The notes under the pieces were generated by a model. The model made no database searches and was not told where the DNA came from. It saw only the letters and a list, made by a program, of their open reading frames with translations. This document shows, piece after piece, positions 1 to 9,094 of a DNA stretch of 64,000 nucleotides. A program made the position numbers and the translations under genes. This DNA is from Actinomycetes bacterium (GTDB taxonomy: Bacteria > Actinomycetota > Acidimicrobiia > Acidimicrobiales > Ilumatobacteraceae). How positions within the stretch are numbered: the first letter of the stretch is position 1; each line of letters starts with the position of its first letter. The DNA is taken from contig JANYKS010000117.1 in NCBI GenBank assembly GCA_025358125.1, positions 1 through 64,000 of the forward strand, given 5' to 3'.

Positions 1-660
1 CTGCTCGCGCTCCTCGGAGTTTCCGGGGCCATTGCCGTTGCGTCGCCGCTGCCGGCGATGCTGCCCGCTTCGATAGCAGGGGCGCGGCGCTACCTCAAGG
101 CCGGCAATCTGGACCGCCGAGTGGCCAAGCTTGCGATCCTCGGCGGCGTGCCCGGAACCATCATCGGGGCGCTCGCGTCTCGATTGGTGAGCGGGGACCG
201 GTTGATCGTGCTCTCCGGCGCGATGTTGCTGGTCGTCGGTGCCAGGGTTCTGATGCCTGACCCCGCTGGTCACGAGGATGTCTGCGCGGCCAGGTGCGCG
301 AACACGCTGCTCGTGACTTCGACATCTTTCGGGGTCGGCTTGCTGACCGGGCTACTGGCCAACGGCGGTGGTTTCCTGCTCGTTCCCCTCTTCGTCGTCG
401 TTCTCGGTCTCTCGACCGCGAAGGCGGCGGGCACGAGCATGGTTTCCGTCGGAGTGCTGACGATCCCCACGCTCGTCACCCACTGGGCGCTCGGGCACAT
501 CGACTGGTCCGTGGCGTTGGCCTTCGGCGCTGGGATGGTTCCGGCTTCACTGATCGGAGCCCGACTCGCACAACGCGTTCCCGCGGCCAGTGCCCGTCGT
601 TGGTTCGGCGTGCTGCTCGTCGGTTTCGCGATCTGGTTCCTGATCCATCAGGTGATCTGA
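1..660 (+). CDS. TSUP (TauE/SafE) family membrane permease, 5' end outside window
   Basis: The frame is open from base 1, so the start codon lies upstream of the window; 219 codons are visible. The product is almost entirely hydrophobic helices separated by short loops. A Gly-rich stretch (GLLTGLLANGGGFLLVPLFV) near the middle begins the second half of the usual inverted-repeat fold of sulfite exporter TauE/SafE permeases. The family moves sulfite, sulfonates or related anions across the cytoplasmic membrane; the substrate here cannot be read. A perfect hairpin follows the stop at once. Confidence 0.85.
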   Translation: MLALLGVSGAIAVASPLPAMLPASIAGARRYLKAGNLDRRVAKLAILGGVPGTIIGALASRLVSGDRLIVLSGAMLLVVGARVLMPDPAGHEDVCAARCANTLLVTSTSFGVGLLTGLLANGGGFLLVPLFVVVLGLSTAKAAGTSMVSVGVLTIPTLVTHWALGHIDWSVALAFGAGMVPASLIGARLAQRVPAASARRWFGVLLVGFAIWFLIHQVI

Positions 661-661
661 A

Positions 662-679
662 GCGACACTGCCGTGTCGC
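662..679 (+). terminator. Hairpin directly after the TSUP gene
   Basis: GCGACAC, loop TGCC, GTGTCGC: a perfect 7-bp stem starting one base after the TGA stop. No T-run follows, so it is a terminator candidate of the T-less type common in high-GC actinobacteria, or an mRNA 3' end stabiliser. Confidence 0.5.
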
Positions 680-718
680 GAGCCGGCTCCTGCCCGTGAG
701 ACCCCCTAACCTCTGGGA

Positions 719-1384
719 ATGGACGACCCCGCTGCGGAAATCCGCCGGGCCTGGAAGGCGCTGGCCGGTGCGGGTCACGACGCGGCAGTAGAGGACCTCC
801 TCGCCCGCCACGCCGAGCCGCACCGTCGCTATCACACTGCCGCCCATGTGATGTGGGTATTGCGCCACGTCGACGATCTGCTCGCTGCTGGCTATCACCC
901 CGACTCCGGTCAGCCGATCGATCGAGATGTCCTCATCGCCGCAGCGCTGTTCCATGACGCGATCTACGACCCCGCGTCGACGACGAACGAGGCGGACAGT
1001 GCCCGGCTGGCCGTGTCTCGATTGAGGTCGCTCGGCTGGAGCGACGGCCGGCTCGGCGAGGTTGGCGAACTGATCGAGGCGACGGCCGGGCACACCGCCT
1101 CGACCGCTGCCGCGTGCATACTGTTGGATGCCGATCTCGCCGTCCTCGGCGCGGACCCTGACGACTATCGCGACTACGTCGCCGGGGTGCGGTTCGAGTA
1201 CTCCCACGTTCCGGAGGAGCAATGGCGAGTCGGCCGGGCCGCGGTGGTGCGGGGCTTTTTCGAGCGACCGAACATCTTTGCGACACCATGGATGGCCGAG
1301 CGGCGCGAGCAACGGGCCCGGTCCAACCTGGCTGCCGAGATGCGCACGCTGGCCGGCGTTCGGCCACGATCACCGCTCGACTGA
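719..1384 (+). CDS. HD-domain metal-dependent hydrolase-like protein
   Basis: 221 residues. Shows RRYHTAAHV around residue 40 and the HD pair in LFHDAIYDP around residue 80, the pattern of small predicted HD phosphohydrolases. These are metal-dependent and probably act on nucleotides or phosphate esters; the substrate is unknown. A TAACCT -10-like hexamer lies six bases before the ATG, so the transcript may be leaderless. The next gene follows after about 90 bases. Confidence 0.75.
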   Translation: MDDPAAEIRRAWKALAGAGHDAAVEDLLARHAEPHRRYHTAAHVMWVLRHVDDLLAAGYHPDSGQPIDRDVLIAAALFHDAIYDPASTTNEADSARLAVSRLRSLGWSDGRLGEVGELIEATAGHTASTAAACILLDADLAVLGADPDDYRDYVAGVRFEYSHVPEEQWRVGRAAVVRGFFERPNIFATPWMAERREQRARSNLAAEMRTLAGVRPRSPLD

Positions 1385-1475
1385 CCGCGTTGGCGTGAGG
1401 CTTTCGATGCGATGATCGACTCGATTGCACTGATCGTGTCGATACGGTGATCGACGAGGACACGGAGGTCTCGCG

Positions 1476-1964
1476 ATGACGACGGAACTGATGCGGTGCG
1501 ACAACTGCGCCAAGATGAACCGGGTGCCCACGGCCGCGTCTGGCCTACCGCGATGCGGCAGCTGTCACGTTGCGCTGGCGTGGATCGCGGCGGCCAACGA
1601 CGATACCTACGACGACGTCGTGGCCACGTCAGCGATCCCGGTTCTCGTCGATCTGTGGGCGCCATGGTGCGGCCCGTGCCGGTCGGTCAGCCCGGTGCTC
1701 GAAAAACTCGCCCATCAATTCGCCGGGCGGGTGAAGCTCGTCAAGATCGATGTCGATCAATCGCCGGCAGCGTCCAGGCGGTTCGAGGTCCAGGGCATTC
1801 CGACGCTGCTCGTCCTCGAGCGCGGTGAGGTGCTCGCGCGTCAGGTCGGGGCAGCCGGCGAGCAGGCTCTGCGGGCGTGGCTCGAGCAAGCGCTGCCAAC
1901 CGCGGCTGCGAGCGACAGCTCAGAAAACCGCGAGGCCCCGTCCGACAATTTGCGCGAGCATTGA
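1476..1964 (+). CDS. trxC: Thioredoxin with N-terminal zinc ribbon (thioredoxin 2 type)
   Basis: 162 residues. An N-terminal zinc ribbon is formed by Cys8, Cys11, Cys27 and Cys30 (CDNC and CGSC). The thioredoxin fold follows with active site WCGPC at 64-68 and the cis-proline loop GIPTLLVL. It reduces protein disulfides in the cytoplasm, and the zinc ribbon is the mark of the Trx2 subfamily. GGAGG lies upstream of the ATG. The C-terminal tail after about residue 145 is polar and probably disordered. Confidence 0.9.
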   Translation: MTTELMRCDNCAKMNRVPTAASGLPRCGSCHVALAWIAAANDDTYDDVVATSAIPVLVDLWAPWCGPCRSVSPVLEKLAHQFAGRVKLVKIDVDQSPAASRRFEVQGIPTLLVLERGEVLARQVGAAGEQALRAWLEQALPTAAASDSSENREAPSDNLREH

Positions 1965-1971
1965 TGCGCCC

Positions 1972-2943
1972 ATGAAGAAATCGGTCAAGATCGATGCGAT
2001 CGACCTGGCATCCGTACCGATCTTCGTCGCGACGATGTTGGCTGAGGCAGCGGTGCTCCGGCGTACGGCGATGAAGCGAACGCTCGGCGATCTCGACGAT
2101 GCGAACGCCGAGGTGCTGGCCGGTGCCACGCTGCCGGCCGATCATCTCCTCCCACTCGGCTACGAACGCAAGGACACGACGGCGAGCCTGCTGATGCTGG
2201 TCGGTAACGTGGCGTTCGGGTTTGCCACGCTGAAGACGCTGCAACGGCTCGACAAGATGGTTTCCGGGCGGCGGATCAGCAACATCGGTGGCCGCAAGCG
2301 ATCGATCCTCGGGGCGATGGTGCTGTGGGACTTCCTGTACTACTGGGACCACCGGATCCAGCACGAGGTCCGGTTGTTCTGGGCCAATCACGTGAGCCAC
2401 CATTCGAGCCAGCGCTACAACCTCTCCACCGCGTTGCGCCAGCCGTGGTCCGGTTTCACCCTCGCGTGGGTGTTCCTTCCGATGCCGTTGCTCGGATTCC
2501 CCGCCGCAACGACGTTCCATGCCGGTCAGCTCAACCTGTTGTATCAGTACTGGATCCACACCGAGACGATCGATCGGCTGCCGGCGCCGCTCGAGGCCGT
2601 GCTCAACACACCGTCGCACCACCGCGTTCACCACGGCGTGAATCCGCAATACCTCGACAAGAACTACGGCGGCATCCTGATCGTCTGGGACAAGCTGTTC
2701 GGCACGTTCGAGCCGGAGCTACGTCGCATCAAGTACGGGCTGACGAAGAACATCTCGACCTACAACCCGATGCGGATCGCCTACCACGAGTATGCATCCA
2801 TCGGCCGCGACGTGATCGCGGCCAAGGGCATCAGGGACAAGCTTCGCCACGTCTTCGGTGCACCTGGATGGAAGCCCGGCGAAACCGATTCAGCGGGGCT
2901 TGGGCCGCCGCCACCGCGCGTCACCACTAGGATCAGGCCGTGA
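1972..2943 (+). CDS. Sterol desaturase / fatty acid hydroxylase family membrane protein
   Basis: 323 residues from ATG 1972, seven bases after the thioredoxin stop; an upstream extension would run back through trxC and is rejected. Histidine clusters of the di-iron hydroxylase superfamily are present: WDHRIQHE, NHVSHHSSQ and, towards the C-terminus, HHRVHH. Hydrophobic segments surround them. Members hydroxylate or desaturate lipids, sterols or carotenoids at the membrane; the substrate here is not known. Confidence 0.85.
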   Translation: MKKSVKIDAIDLASVPIFVATMLAEAAVLRRTAMKRTLGDLDDANAEVLAGATLPADHLLPLGYERKDTTASLLMLVGNVAFGFATLKTLQRLDKMVSGRRISNIGGRKRSILGAMVLWDFLYYWDHRIQHEVRLFWANHVSHHSSQRYNLSTALRQPWSGFTLAWVFLPMPLLGFPAATTFHAGQLNLLYQYWIHTETIDRLPAPLEAVLNTPSHHRVHHGVNPQYLDKNYGGILIVWDKLFGTFEPELRRIKYGLTKNISTYNPMRIAYHEYASIGRDVIAAKGIRDKLRHVFGAPGWKPGETDSAGLGPPPPRVTTRIRP

Positions 2944-2962
2944 GCCGGAGCCGAGTTGAAAG

Positions 2963-3967
2963 GTGGGTGCGGGTATCTACCCTCAGCCGCAACCGGATGG
3001 CGCAGCGGTGAGGTCGGGCGCTGCCACCGGCCACGACGGCTTCTATCACGAGGCCGCTTGCTACAGCTCCGACGACGACTTCCTCGCGATGGTTGTGCCG
3101 TTCCTCGATGGTGGTGTCGCCGCCGGTGAACCGACGATTATCGCCGTGGATGAGCGCAAAGCATCGCTCGTCCGATCGGCGGCTCGAGATCTCGCGGGGA
3201 TCACGTTCTTGTCAAACGCCGATCAGTACGTGCGCCCGGTGGCAACGATCAGGTCGTTTCGAACGGTGGTCGCCGATCATCTTGCGGCCGGGGTAAAGCA
3301 GATCCGCATCGTCGGTGAGGTTCCACCGCTCGGCCTCGGAATCGCCTGGGATGGCTGGGCTCGATACGAATCGGTGATCAACGTGGCCTACCACGACTTC
3401 CCGCTCTGGACGCTGTGCGTCTACGACAGGCGAAACGCACCCGAACACGTGCTTGCCGACGTGGCCCGGACCCACTCCCACGTCGCCACCGCCGACGGCG
3501 GTCACTCGGTGAACGCAGCATTTCAAGAGCCGGCCGCATTCCTCGTCGGTCGCCCCGCCCCTCCGGCGGATCCGCTCGAGGCCACATCGCCGGCGATCGA
3601 ACTCGTCGACCCGTTGCCGTCAAACGCCCGCCGGGCGGTCGCGGACCTCGGACGTCGATCGAACATCGGCGCCGACGCGCTTGGCGATCTCGCAACATCG
3701 GTGAGCGAGGTCGTCACCAACGGCCTCCTCCACGGTCGTCCTCCGGTTGTTCTGCGGGCGTGGGTTGTGCCGGAACGGTTGGTGGTCACGGTCACCGACG
3801 CGGGCAGTGGTCCCGTCGACCTGTTCGTCGGTATGGTTGCGAGTTCTGCGGGTTCACCGCACGGCGGTTTCGGGCTGTGGCTCGTCCACCAACTCTGTGA
3901 CCGGGTGTCGATGGACTCCGGCGACCACGGTTTCACGGTCCGCCTCGTCGCCGGACAAGACGGCTAA
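2963..3967 (+). CDS. MEDS-domain sensor with HATPase (anti-sigma/RsbW-like) domain
   Basis: 334 residues from GTG 2963 (a second GTG at 3008 is possible). The N-terminal half (GFYHEAACYSSDDDFLAM onward) matches the MEDS/DcmR sensory domain seen in actinobacterial signalling proteins. The C-terminal third is a GHKL ATPase: N-box SEVVTNGLLHG, DAGSG, and GGFGLWLVHQL. There is no phospho-acceptor His box, so it is more likely an anti-sigma-factor kinase/regulator of the RsbA/RsbW type than a classical histidine kinase. Its stop overlaps the stop of the convergent lipoprotein gene. Confidence 0.8.
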   Translation: MGAGIYPQPQPDGAAVRSGAATGHDGFYHEAACYSSDDDFLAMVVPFLDGGVAAGEPTIIAVDERKASLVRSAARDLAGITFLSNADQYVRPVATIRSFRTVVADHLAAGVKQIRIVGEVPPLGLGIAWDGWARYESVINVAYHDFPLWTLCVYDRRNAPEHVLADVARTHSHVATADGGHSVNAAFQEPAAFLVGRPAPPADPLEATSPAIELVDPLPSNARRAVADLGRRSNIGADALGDLATSVSEVVTNGLLHGRPPVVLRAWVVPERLVVTVTDAGSGPVDLFVGMVASSAGSPHGGFGLWLVHQLCDRVSMDSGDHGFTVRLVAGQDG

Positions 3968-4401
3968 CAGGTGTAGGACCCCGAGGCCGGCTTCTTGGTG
4001 AGATAGTCGGAGCCGCTGAACGTGCCACTCTTGAGATCGGCGGCGATGGTGATGGCCGCGTCCTCCGACAACGAAACGATCGACTTGCCATCGTGTTGGT
4101 AGTTGAGGGCGCCGACGTGGTTGCCCCCAGCAGAGGTGATGTTGGCCTCCAAGTCGGTCACGACGATAGCGAGGTAGGTGGCATCGTTGAAAGAATTCGG
4201 TGGATCGCGGAACAGGAACTGGTTCTCGTCGAGGACCGGGCTGCACCGCCCGTTCGTGAACGAGTAGGTCTGTCCGTCAAAAGTCAACGTTGCTCTGCCG
4301 GCCCCCACCGGCGCCGTACTGGCAGAGGTGTTCTCGACTGGCCCAGCGCATCCGAGCAGGAACGCGAATCCGGCGAGCAGGGGGATAGGTATCTTCGACA
4401 C
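3964..4401 (-). CDS. Small secreted lipoprotein, LpqH-like layout
   Basis: 145 residues from GTG 4401. I chose this start because it gives a normal lipoprotein signal, MSKIPIPLLAGFAFLLGC, with lipidated Cys18; a longer start would put about 23 residues in front. A Ser/Thr-rich linker and a compact beta-rich domain with two cysteines (one in GRCSP, one in the final YTC) follow. The size, the Cys pair and the ending Thr-Cys resemble mycobacterial 19-kDa antigen LpqH, but identity is too weak to be sure. No role can be assigned. Confidence 0.6.
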   Translation of the reverse strand: MSKIPIPLLAGFAFLLGCAGPVENTSASTAPVGAGRATLTFDGQTYSFTNGRCSPVLDENQFLFRDPPNSFNDATYLAIVVTDLEANITSAGGNHVGALNYQHDGKSIVSLSEDAAITIAADLKSGTFSGSDYLTKKPASGSYTC

Positions 4402-4491
4402 GACAAGACTGTACAAATTCGGGATCAGGAGAGCCCAAATTCGCCCGTCGGTTGGCCGCGCGTACCCCAAAGGCAGCCCGTCGTCGCTTGG

Positions 4492-6387
4492 CTAGGTTTC
4501 CTCGCATCTGATCACGTGGATGACGGCGTTGATGAGTGACAGGTGGGTGAACGCCTGCGGGAAGTTGCCGAGGTGACGGCCACTGGTCGGGTCGAGTTCC
4601 TCCGCGTACAACCCCAACGGGCTGGCGAGGGAGAGCAGCTTGTCGCACAACGCTCGAGCTCGCGAGAGTTCGCCGATCATGGTCAGGGCAGACACCAGCC
4701 AGAACGAGCAGATCGTGAAAGAGCCCTCAACGCCGGTCAGGCCGTCGTCGGTTTCCTTGACCCGGTAGCGCAGAACGAGGCCCTCTTCGGTGAGTTCGTC
4801 GGCGATCGCGTGCACGGTTGCCCGGATCCGGGCGTCGGTCGCCGGGAGGAATTTGAACACCACCATCAGCAGGACCGACGCGTCGAGGGCCTCGGTCCCG
4901 TAGTGCTGGGTGAACACTCCCCGCGCATCGACTGCGTTGGCGCAGATGTCTTCCTTGATCTCATCGGCAGCCTTCTGCCAACGTCGGGCTTCGGCGACCT
5001 CGTCACGCAGCCTTGCGAGCTGAGCGCCGCGATCGGCGGCCACCCAACACATCAACTTCGAGGACGTGAAGTGCTGCGGCTCGCCGCGGACCTCCCAGAC
5101 TCCCCGGTCGGGTTCACGCCAGTGGGTCAGGGCTGCCTCGACCTGTCGTTTCACGATCGGCCAGATGCGGTCGTCCAGGCCATCCCGATTGCGGGTGTGG
5201 ATGAAGATCGAGTCGACGACCACGCCCCAGACGTCGTGCTGATTCTGCTGGTAGGCCTCGTTGCCGACACGCACAGGCCGCGCCCCGCGGTAGCCGCTGA
5301 GATGATCGAGGGTGCGCTCGGTCAGCACGCGTTCGCCGTCGACGCCGTACATGACCTGCAACTCCGGGTCGCGTTCTGCGATGTCGGCGATGAACGAGAA
5401 GAAGTCGTTCGCCTCCCACGCGAAGCCGAGTGTGTACAGGCCCCACAGGGCGAACGTCGAGTCGCGAATCCAGGTGAAACGGTAGTCCCAATTGCGCTCG
5501 CCACCCAGTGTCTCGGGCAGCGACGTCGTGGCAGCGGCGACAAGTGCGCCCGTTGGCGCATATGTCAGGCCCTTCAGCGTGAGCGCGCTGCGTTCGAGGT
5601 AATGCCGCCAGCGGTGGTCCGGGAAGGTCCCTCTCGCCAGCCAGTGCTGCCAGTGGTGTGCCGTCCACACCAGCCGCTTGTACGCCTCGCCGAATGTCGA
5701 CGGTGGCTCGTGATCGCTCCAGGAAAGCGCGCAATAGCGCACGTCGCCCTCCTTGAGCAGCGTCCGGGCGATCGCCCGCCCACCTTCGAAGCCGAGCCGC
5801 AAATCTGTGGTGAGCGTGAGCCTGAGAGCGGTGCCCTTCGCGGTTGCGACGCCCTGGTGGTAACCGTGGGAGGTATAGGCCCAGTCGGCGGAGATCTGAC
5901 CGTATTCGAACCGTGGCGCGCAGTCGAGAACGATTTGGACTTCGCCGGTGACGCAGCGAACCGTGCGCAAGAGCACGTGGTCTGCGTCGTAGTCGGTCGG
6001 AGCACGGCGATGGGTCCGGGACAGTTCGACTCCTTCGTGGTGCCACGGTCCGATCAGTAAGACATCGCGCACGATGATCCAGCCGGAGGGAGTGCCCCAG
6101 CTCGTCTCCAGCACCATCGTTCCCGGGAGATAACGACGCGCCGACGGCACGAGATGGTCGGCCGGGCCGACCCGGAAGCTGCCGGCATCGCGGTCCAGGA
6201 TCGCGCCGAACACGCTCGGTCCGTCGACCCTCGGTAGACACAGCCACTCGACGGATCCGCTCGGAGCGACGAGGGCGGTCGTCTCACAATCGGACAAGAA
6301 GCCGTAGTCGTCGATCGGCGGGAACGCCGAATCCTTGTTCGAACGGCGCAGCTCGGGTGCGTCTTCAACCGCAGTCATGTCTGTCAT
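4492..6387 (-). CDS. Glycoside hydrolase family 15 protein (glucoamylase/trehalase-like)
   Basis: 631 residues, normal length for the bacterial intracellular GH15 group. It opens with IDDYGFLSDCETTALV and SVEWLCLPR, the usual N-terminal signature. GERNWDYRFTWIRDS carries substrate-binding residues, and the catalytic base region AEELDPTSGRHLGNFPQAF is intact near the C-terminus. No signal peptide, so cytoplasmic. It hydrolyses alpha-glucosidic bonds in glycogen-derived dextrins or trehalose. It lies downstream of glgA and glgC on the same strand, which suggests glycogen turnover. Confidence 0.9.
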   Translation of the reverse strand: MTDMTAVEDAPELRRSNKDSAFPPIDDYGFLSDCETTALVAPSGSVEWLCLPRVDGPSVFGAILDRDAGSFRVGPADHLVPSARRYLPGTMVLETSWGTPSGWIIVRDVLLIGPWHHEGVELSRTHRRAPTDYDADHVLLRTVRCVTGEVQIVLDCAPRFEYGQISADWAYTSHGYHQGVATAKGTALRLTLTTDLRLGFEGGRAIARTLLKEGDVRYCALSWSDHEPPSTFGEAYKRLVWTAHHWQHWLARGTFPDHRWRHYLERSALTLKGLTYAPTGALVAAATTSLPETLGGERNWDYRFTWIRDSTFALWGLYTLGFAWEANDFFSFIADIAERDPELQVMYGVDGERVLTERTLDHLSGYRGARPVRVGNEAYQQNQHDVWGVVVDSIFIHTRNRDGLDDRIWPIVKRQVEAALTHWREPDRGVWEVRGEPQHFTSSKLMCWVAADRGAQLARLRDEVAEARRWQKAADEIKEDICANAVDARGVFTQHYGTEALDASVLLMVVFKFLPATDARIRATVHAIADELTEEGLVLRYRVKETDDGLTGVEGSFTICSFWLVSALTMIGELSRARALCDKLLSLASPLGLYAEELDPTSGRHLGNFPQAFTHLSLINAVIHVIRCEET

Positions 6388-6438
6388 CCTGCATCACCGC
6401 TGGCGACTGGGCAACCCACCTGCTCGGCTCGCTGGTTT

Positions 6439-7671
6439 TCATTCGGGCTCCAGCACCCTGTCCTTGTCGACCACCACCACGCCGCGTTCGCTGACAGCGA
6501 ACTTCGCGGCGTCACCCTCGTGATCATGCCCGATCGTGTACCCGGCCGGGACCACCACGTTCTTGTCGATCACGCAGCGGTGCAGCTTCGCGCCGGGACC
6601 GACTCGCACGCCGGGGAACAGGATCGATTCGGTGACTTCCGCCGAGGCGTCGATGTAGGTCTGCGGCCCGAGGATCGAACGCTCGACGCGGCCACCGGAC
6701 ACGATCGAGCCGGCACACATCAAGCTGTTGGCGACAAGCGCCGGTTCGCCGCTTGAGCCGTATCCCAATTTCGCCGGGGGGAGGGGCAGCTGCAAGCTGT
6801 AGACGGGCCACTCGGAGTTGTACAGACTGAACGGCGGCACGGGTGCGAGCAAGTCCATGTTCGCCTCGTAATAAGCATCGAGGCTGCCGACATCTCGCCA
6901 GTATCCGCGCTCGTGCTCGGTCTGGCCGGGAATCACGTTGGTCGAGAAGTCGTACAAGTGGGCAACACCCTGGCGAGTGAGCATCGGGATGACGTCGCCA
7001 CCCATGTCGGTCGCGATGTCGTCGTCACCCGTCGGGCTGACGACATCGATCAGGACCTGGGCATCGAAGACGTAGTTACCCATCGACGCGAGGGCCCGGG
7101 TGGCGTCGCCGGGCATGGTCGGCGGGTCGGATGGCTTCTCGTGGAAACCGGCGATCCTGCCGGTGTCGGTGGCCTCGATGATGCCGAACTGTGATGCGTC
7201 GGCGACTGCCACCGGAATGGCTGCGACCGTGACTCCCGCGCCGACGGCGCGGTGGTGCTCGACCATTTGGCGGGTGTCCATGTGGTAGATGTGATCGGCG
7301 CCGAATACACACACGATGTCGGGTTTTTCGTCGCTGATCAGGTTGAGGTTCTGATAGATCGCATCGGCGGATCCGGTGAACCACTGCGGCCCGCGGCGCA
7401 TCTGCGCCGGAACCGGCGTGACGTAGTTGCCCAGCAACGTCGAGAATCGCCATGTCTGGCTGATGTGCCGGTCGAGGCTGTGGCTCTTGTACTGGGTGAG
7501 CACCACGATCTTGAGATACCGCGAGTTCGCGAAGTTGGAGAGCACGAAGTCGATGATCCGGTACGAACCGCCGAACGGGACGGCCGGCTTGGCGCGGTCG
7601 GCGGTGAGTGGCGCGAGTCGACGCCCTTCGCCTCCTGCGAGGATGATGACGAGGACCCGCGGTTCAGCCAT
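6439..7671 (-). CDS. glgC: Glucose-1-phosphate adenylyltransferase
   Basis: 410 residues, full length. The pyrophosphorylase signature AGGEGRRLAPLT...KPAVPFGG stands at the N-terminus, FGADHIYHMD carries the metal-binding Asp, and a left-handed beta-helix C-terminal domain follows. It makes ADP-glucose from glucose-1-phosphate and ATP, the committed step of bacterial glycogen synthesis. It starts 12 bases after the glgA stop, so the two are co-transcribed. Confidence 0.95.
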   Translation of the reverse strand: MAEPRVLVIILAGGEGRRLAPLTADRAKPAVPFGGSYRIIDFVLSNFANSRYLKIVVLTQYKSHSLDRHISQTWRFSTLLGNYVTPVPAQMRRGPQWFTGSADAIYQNLNLISDEKPDIVCVFGADHIYHMDTRQMVEHHRAVGAGVTVAAIPVAVADASQFGIIEATDTGRIAGFHEKPSDPPTMPGDATRALASMGNYVFDAQVLIDVVSPTGDDDIATDMGGDVIPMLTRQGVAHLYDFSTNVIPGQTEHERGYWRDVGSLDAYYEANMDLLAPVPPFSLYNSEWPVYSLQLPLPPAKLGYGSSGEPALVANSLMCAGSIVSGGRVERSILGPQTYIDASAEVTESILFPGVRVGPGAKLHRCVIDKNVVVPAGYTIGHDHEGDAAKFAVSERGVVVVDKDRVLEPE

Positions 7672-7683
7672 ACACCGCCAACA

Positions 7684-9069
7684 CTAGACGTGGTCGGCGA
7701 TCAACCGGCGGTACCACTCGAGGTGGGTCCGCACGGGTTGGCGCCACGACCAATCGACAGCCATCCCTCGGCGCTGCATCGCCAACCGCTGCCCCGGCTG
7801 CGCGAACACTCTCGCCATGCGATGGATCCCGTCCAACAGATCGACCGAGGTGGGACTCCTCACAACGATGCCGGTACCGAGCAGCAGCGAGGCGTCGACG
7901 TCGACGACGGTGTCGTGGAGCCCACCGACATCGGTGACCAGCGGCAGCGCGCCGTAACGCATTGCCTGCATCTGGGCCAAGCCGCACGGCTCGAACCGGC
8001 TCGGCATCACGAAGACGTCGGCCCCGGCGAACATCCGGTGGGCGAGGGCCTCGTCGTAGCCCTCCCTGAAGGCGACTTCTCGGGGATGCAGCGCTTGCGC
8101 GTCCTCCAGCGCCGCGACGAGATCGCGTTCGCCGCTGCCGAGTATCAACAGTCGTGCGTCGAAGTCTCGTAGCTGTGCCAGCAACGGCAACACGAGGTCG
8201 ACACCCTTTTGCCGGGCGAGGCGCGTGACCATCACCATCACCGGGCCGCTGCCGTGGTGCAAGCCGAATTCGTCGAGCAGGTCATCGCGTAGCGCGGGCT
8301 TCCGACTCAGATCGTCGGCGCTGTAGGACGCACCCAAGTGTGGATCGTTCGAGGGATCCCACTCCTGTGTGTCGATGCCGTTCAAGATCCCGACCAGTCG
8401 ATTACCCCTCTCACGCAGAATGGCGGCCACGCCGAAACCCGTCTCGTCGGTCGTGATCTCCGCGGCGTAGTTGGGGCTCACGGCAATGACGAGATCGGCG
8501 CAGCGGATCCCGCCCACGAGCGGGTTGCAGGCGCCATCGAACTCGAACTTCTCGCTGCGGTGCGTGAGTACCTTCAGCCAGCCGATGTCGGTCTGACCCT
8601 GATAGCCGAGGGTGTGGATGGTCAGCACGGTCGGCGGTGGGCTCGCGAGATGAGCGAGCGTTGTCGCCGTGTGCCAGTCGTTGAGGTGGAGGATGTCCGG
8701 TGCGGTCGCCTCGACCAGGCTTGCCGTTGCTGCCGAGAACGCCAAGAATCGGCGGTCGTTGTCCAACCAACCGCTACCGTCCGGCTGGAGGTACGGATGT
8801 GAGCGGCGAATACCGGGGGCGTCCACGAGGGTGATCTCGCCGACGCCCGCGAGGTGACCGCTTCGTGCCGTCGCAGGGCCCGCCCACGCCGGCACGGGCA
8901 GCGTCAATGTTGACTCATCGCGCAGCTCGGTGCCGCCGTAGTCGGGGAGCACGACCTGGACGTCCGCGCCCTGCCGGCGGAGCTCACCGACGAAACCTGC
9001 GGACGCAGCGGCCAGGCCGCCAACGCGGGCGAGCGGTGCGAACTCGGCGGTCGCGAACGTGACCCTCAC
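7684..9069 (-). CDS. glgA: Glycogen synthase (GT5), variant N-terminal loop
   Basis: 461 residues with the GT-B fold of ADP-glucose starch/glycogen synthases; the C-terminal motif SRFEPCGLAQMQAMRYGALP is typical. The N-terminal KxGG loop, whose Lys (Lys15 in E. coli GlgA) helps bind ADP-glucose, reads Arg15-Val-Gly-Gly. The following LADV-like helix is also altered (LAAA). It elongates alpha-1,4-glucan chains using ADP-glucose from the adjacent glgC. No branching enzyme is in the window. Confidence 0.9.
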   Translation of the reverse strand: MRVTFATAEFAPLARVGGLAAASAGFVGELRRQGADVQVVLPDYGGTELRDESTLTLPVPAWAGPATARSGHLAGVGEITLVDAPGIRRSHPYLQPDGSGWLDNDRRFLAFSAATASLVEATAPDILHLNDWHTATTLAHLASPPPTVLTIHTLGYQGQTDIGWLKVLTHRSEKFEFDGACNPLVGGIRCADLVIAVSPNYAAEITTDETGFGVAAILRERGNRLVGILNGIDTQEWDPSNDPHLGASYSADDLSRKPALRDDLLDEFGLHHGSGPVMVMVTRLARQKGVDLVLPLLAQLRDFDARLLILGSGERDLVAALEDAQALHPREVAFREGYDEALAHRMFAGADVFVMPSRFEPCGLAQMQAMRYGALPLVTDVGGLHDTVVDVDASLLLGTGIVVRSPTSVDLLDGIHRMARVFAQPGQRLAMQRRGMAVDWSWRQPVRTHLEWYRRLIADHV

Positions 9070-9094
9070 CCGCGACCACCGCGAGTCCGACGGA

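Noticed and set aside
4543-6060. 505-codon plus-strand reading frame opposite the GH15 gene
   Set aside because: It mirrors the codon pattern of a clear GH15 gene, has no family motif and no ribosome site. Long antisense frames are expected at this GC content.
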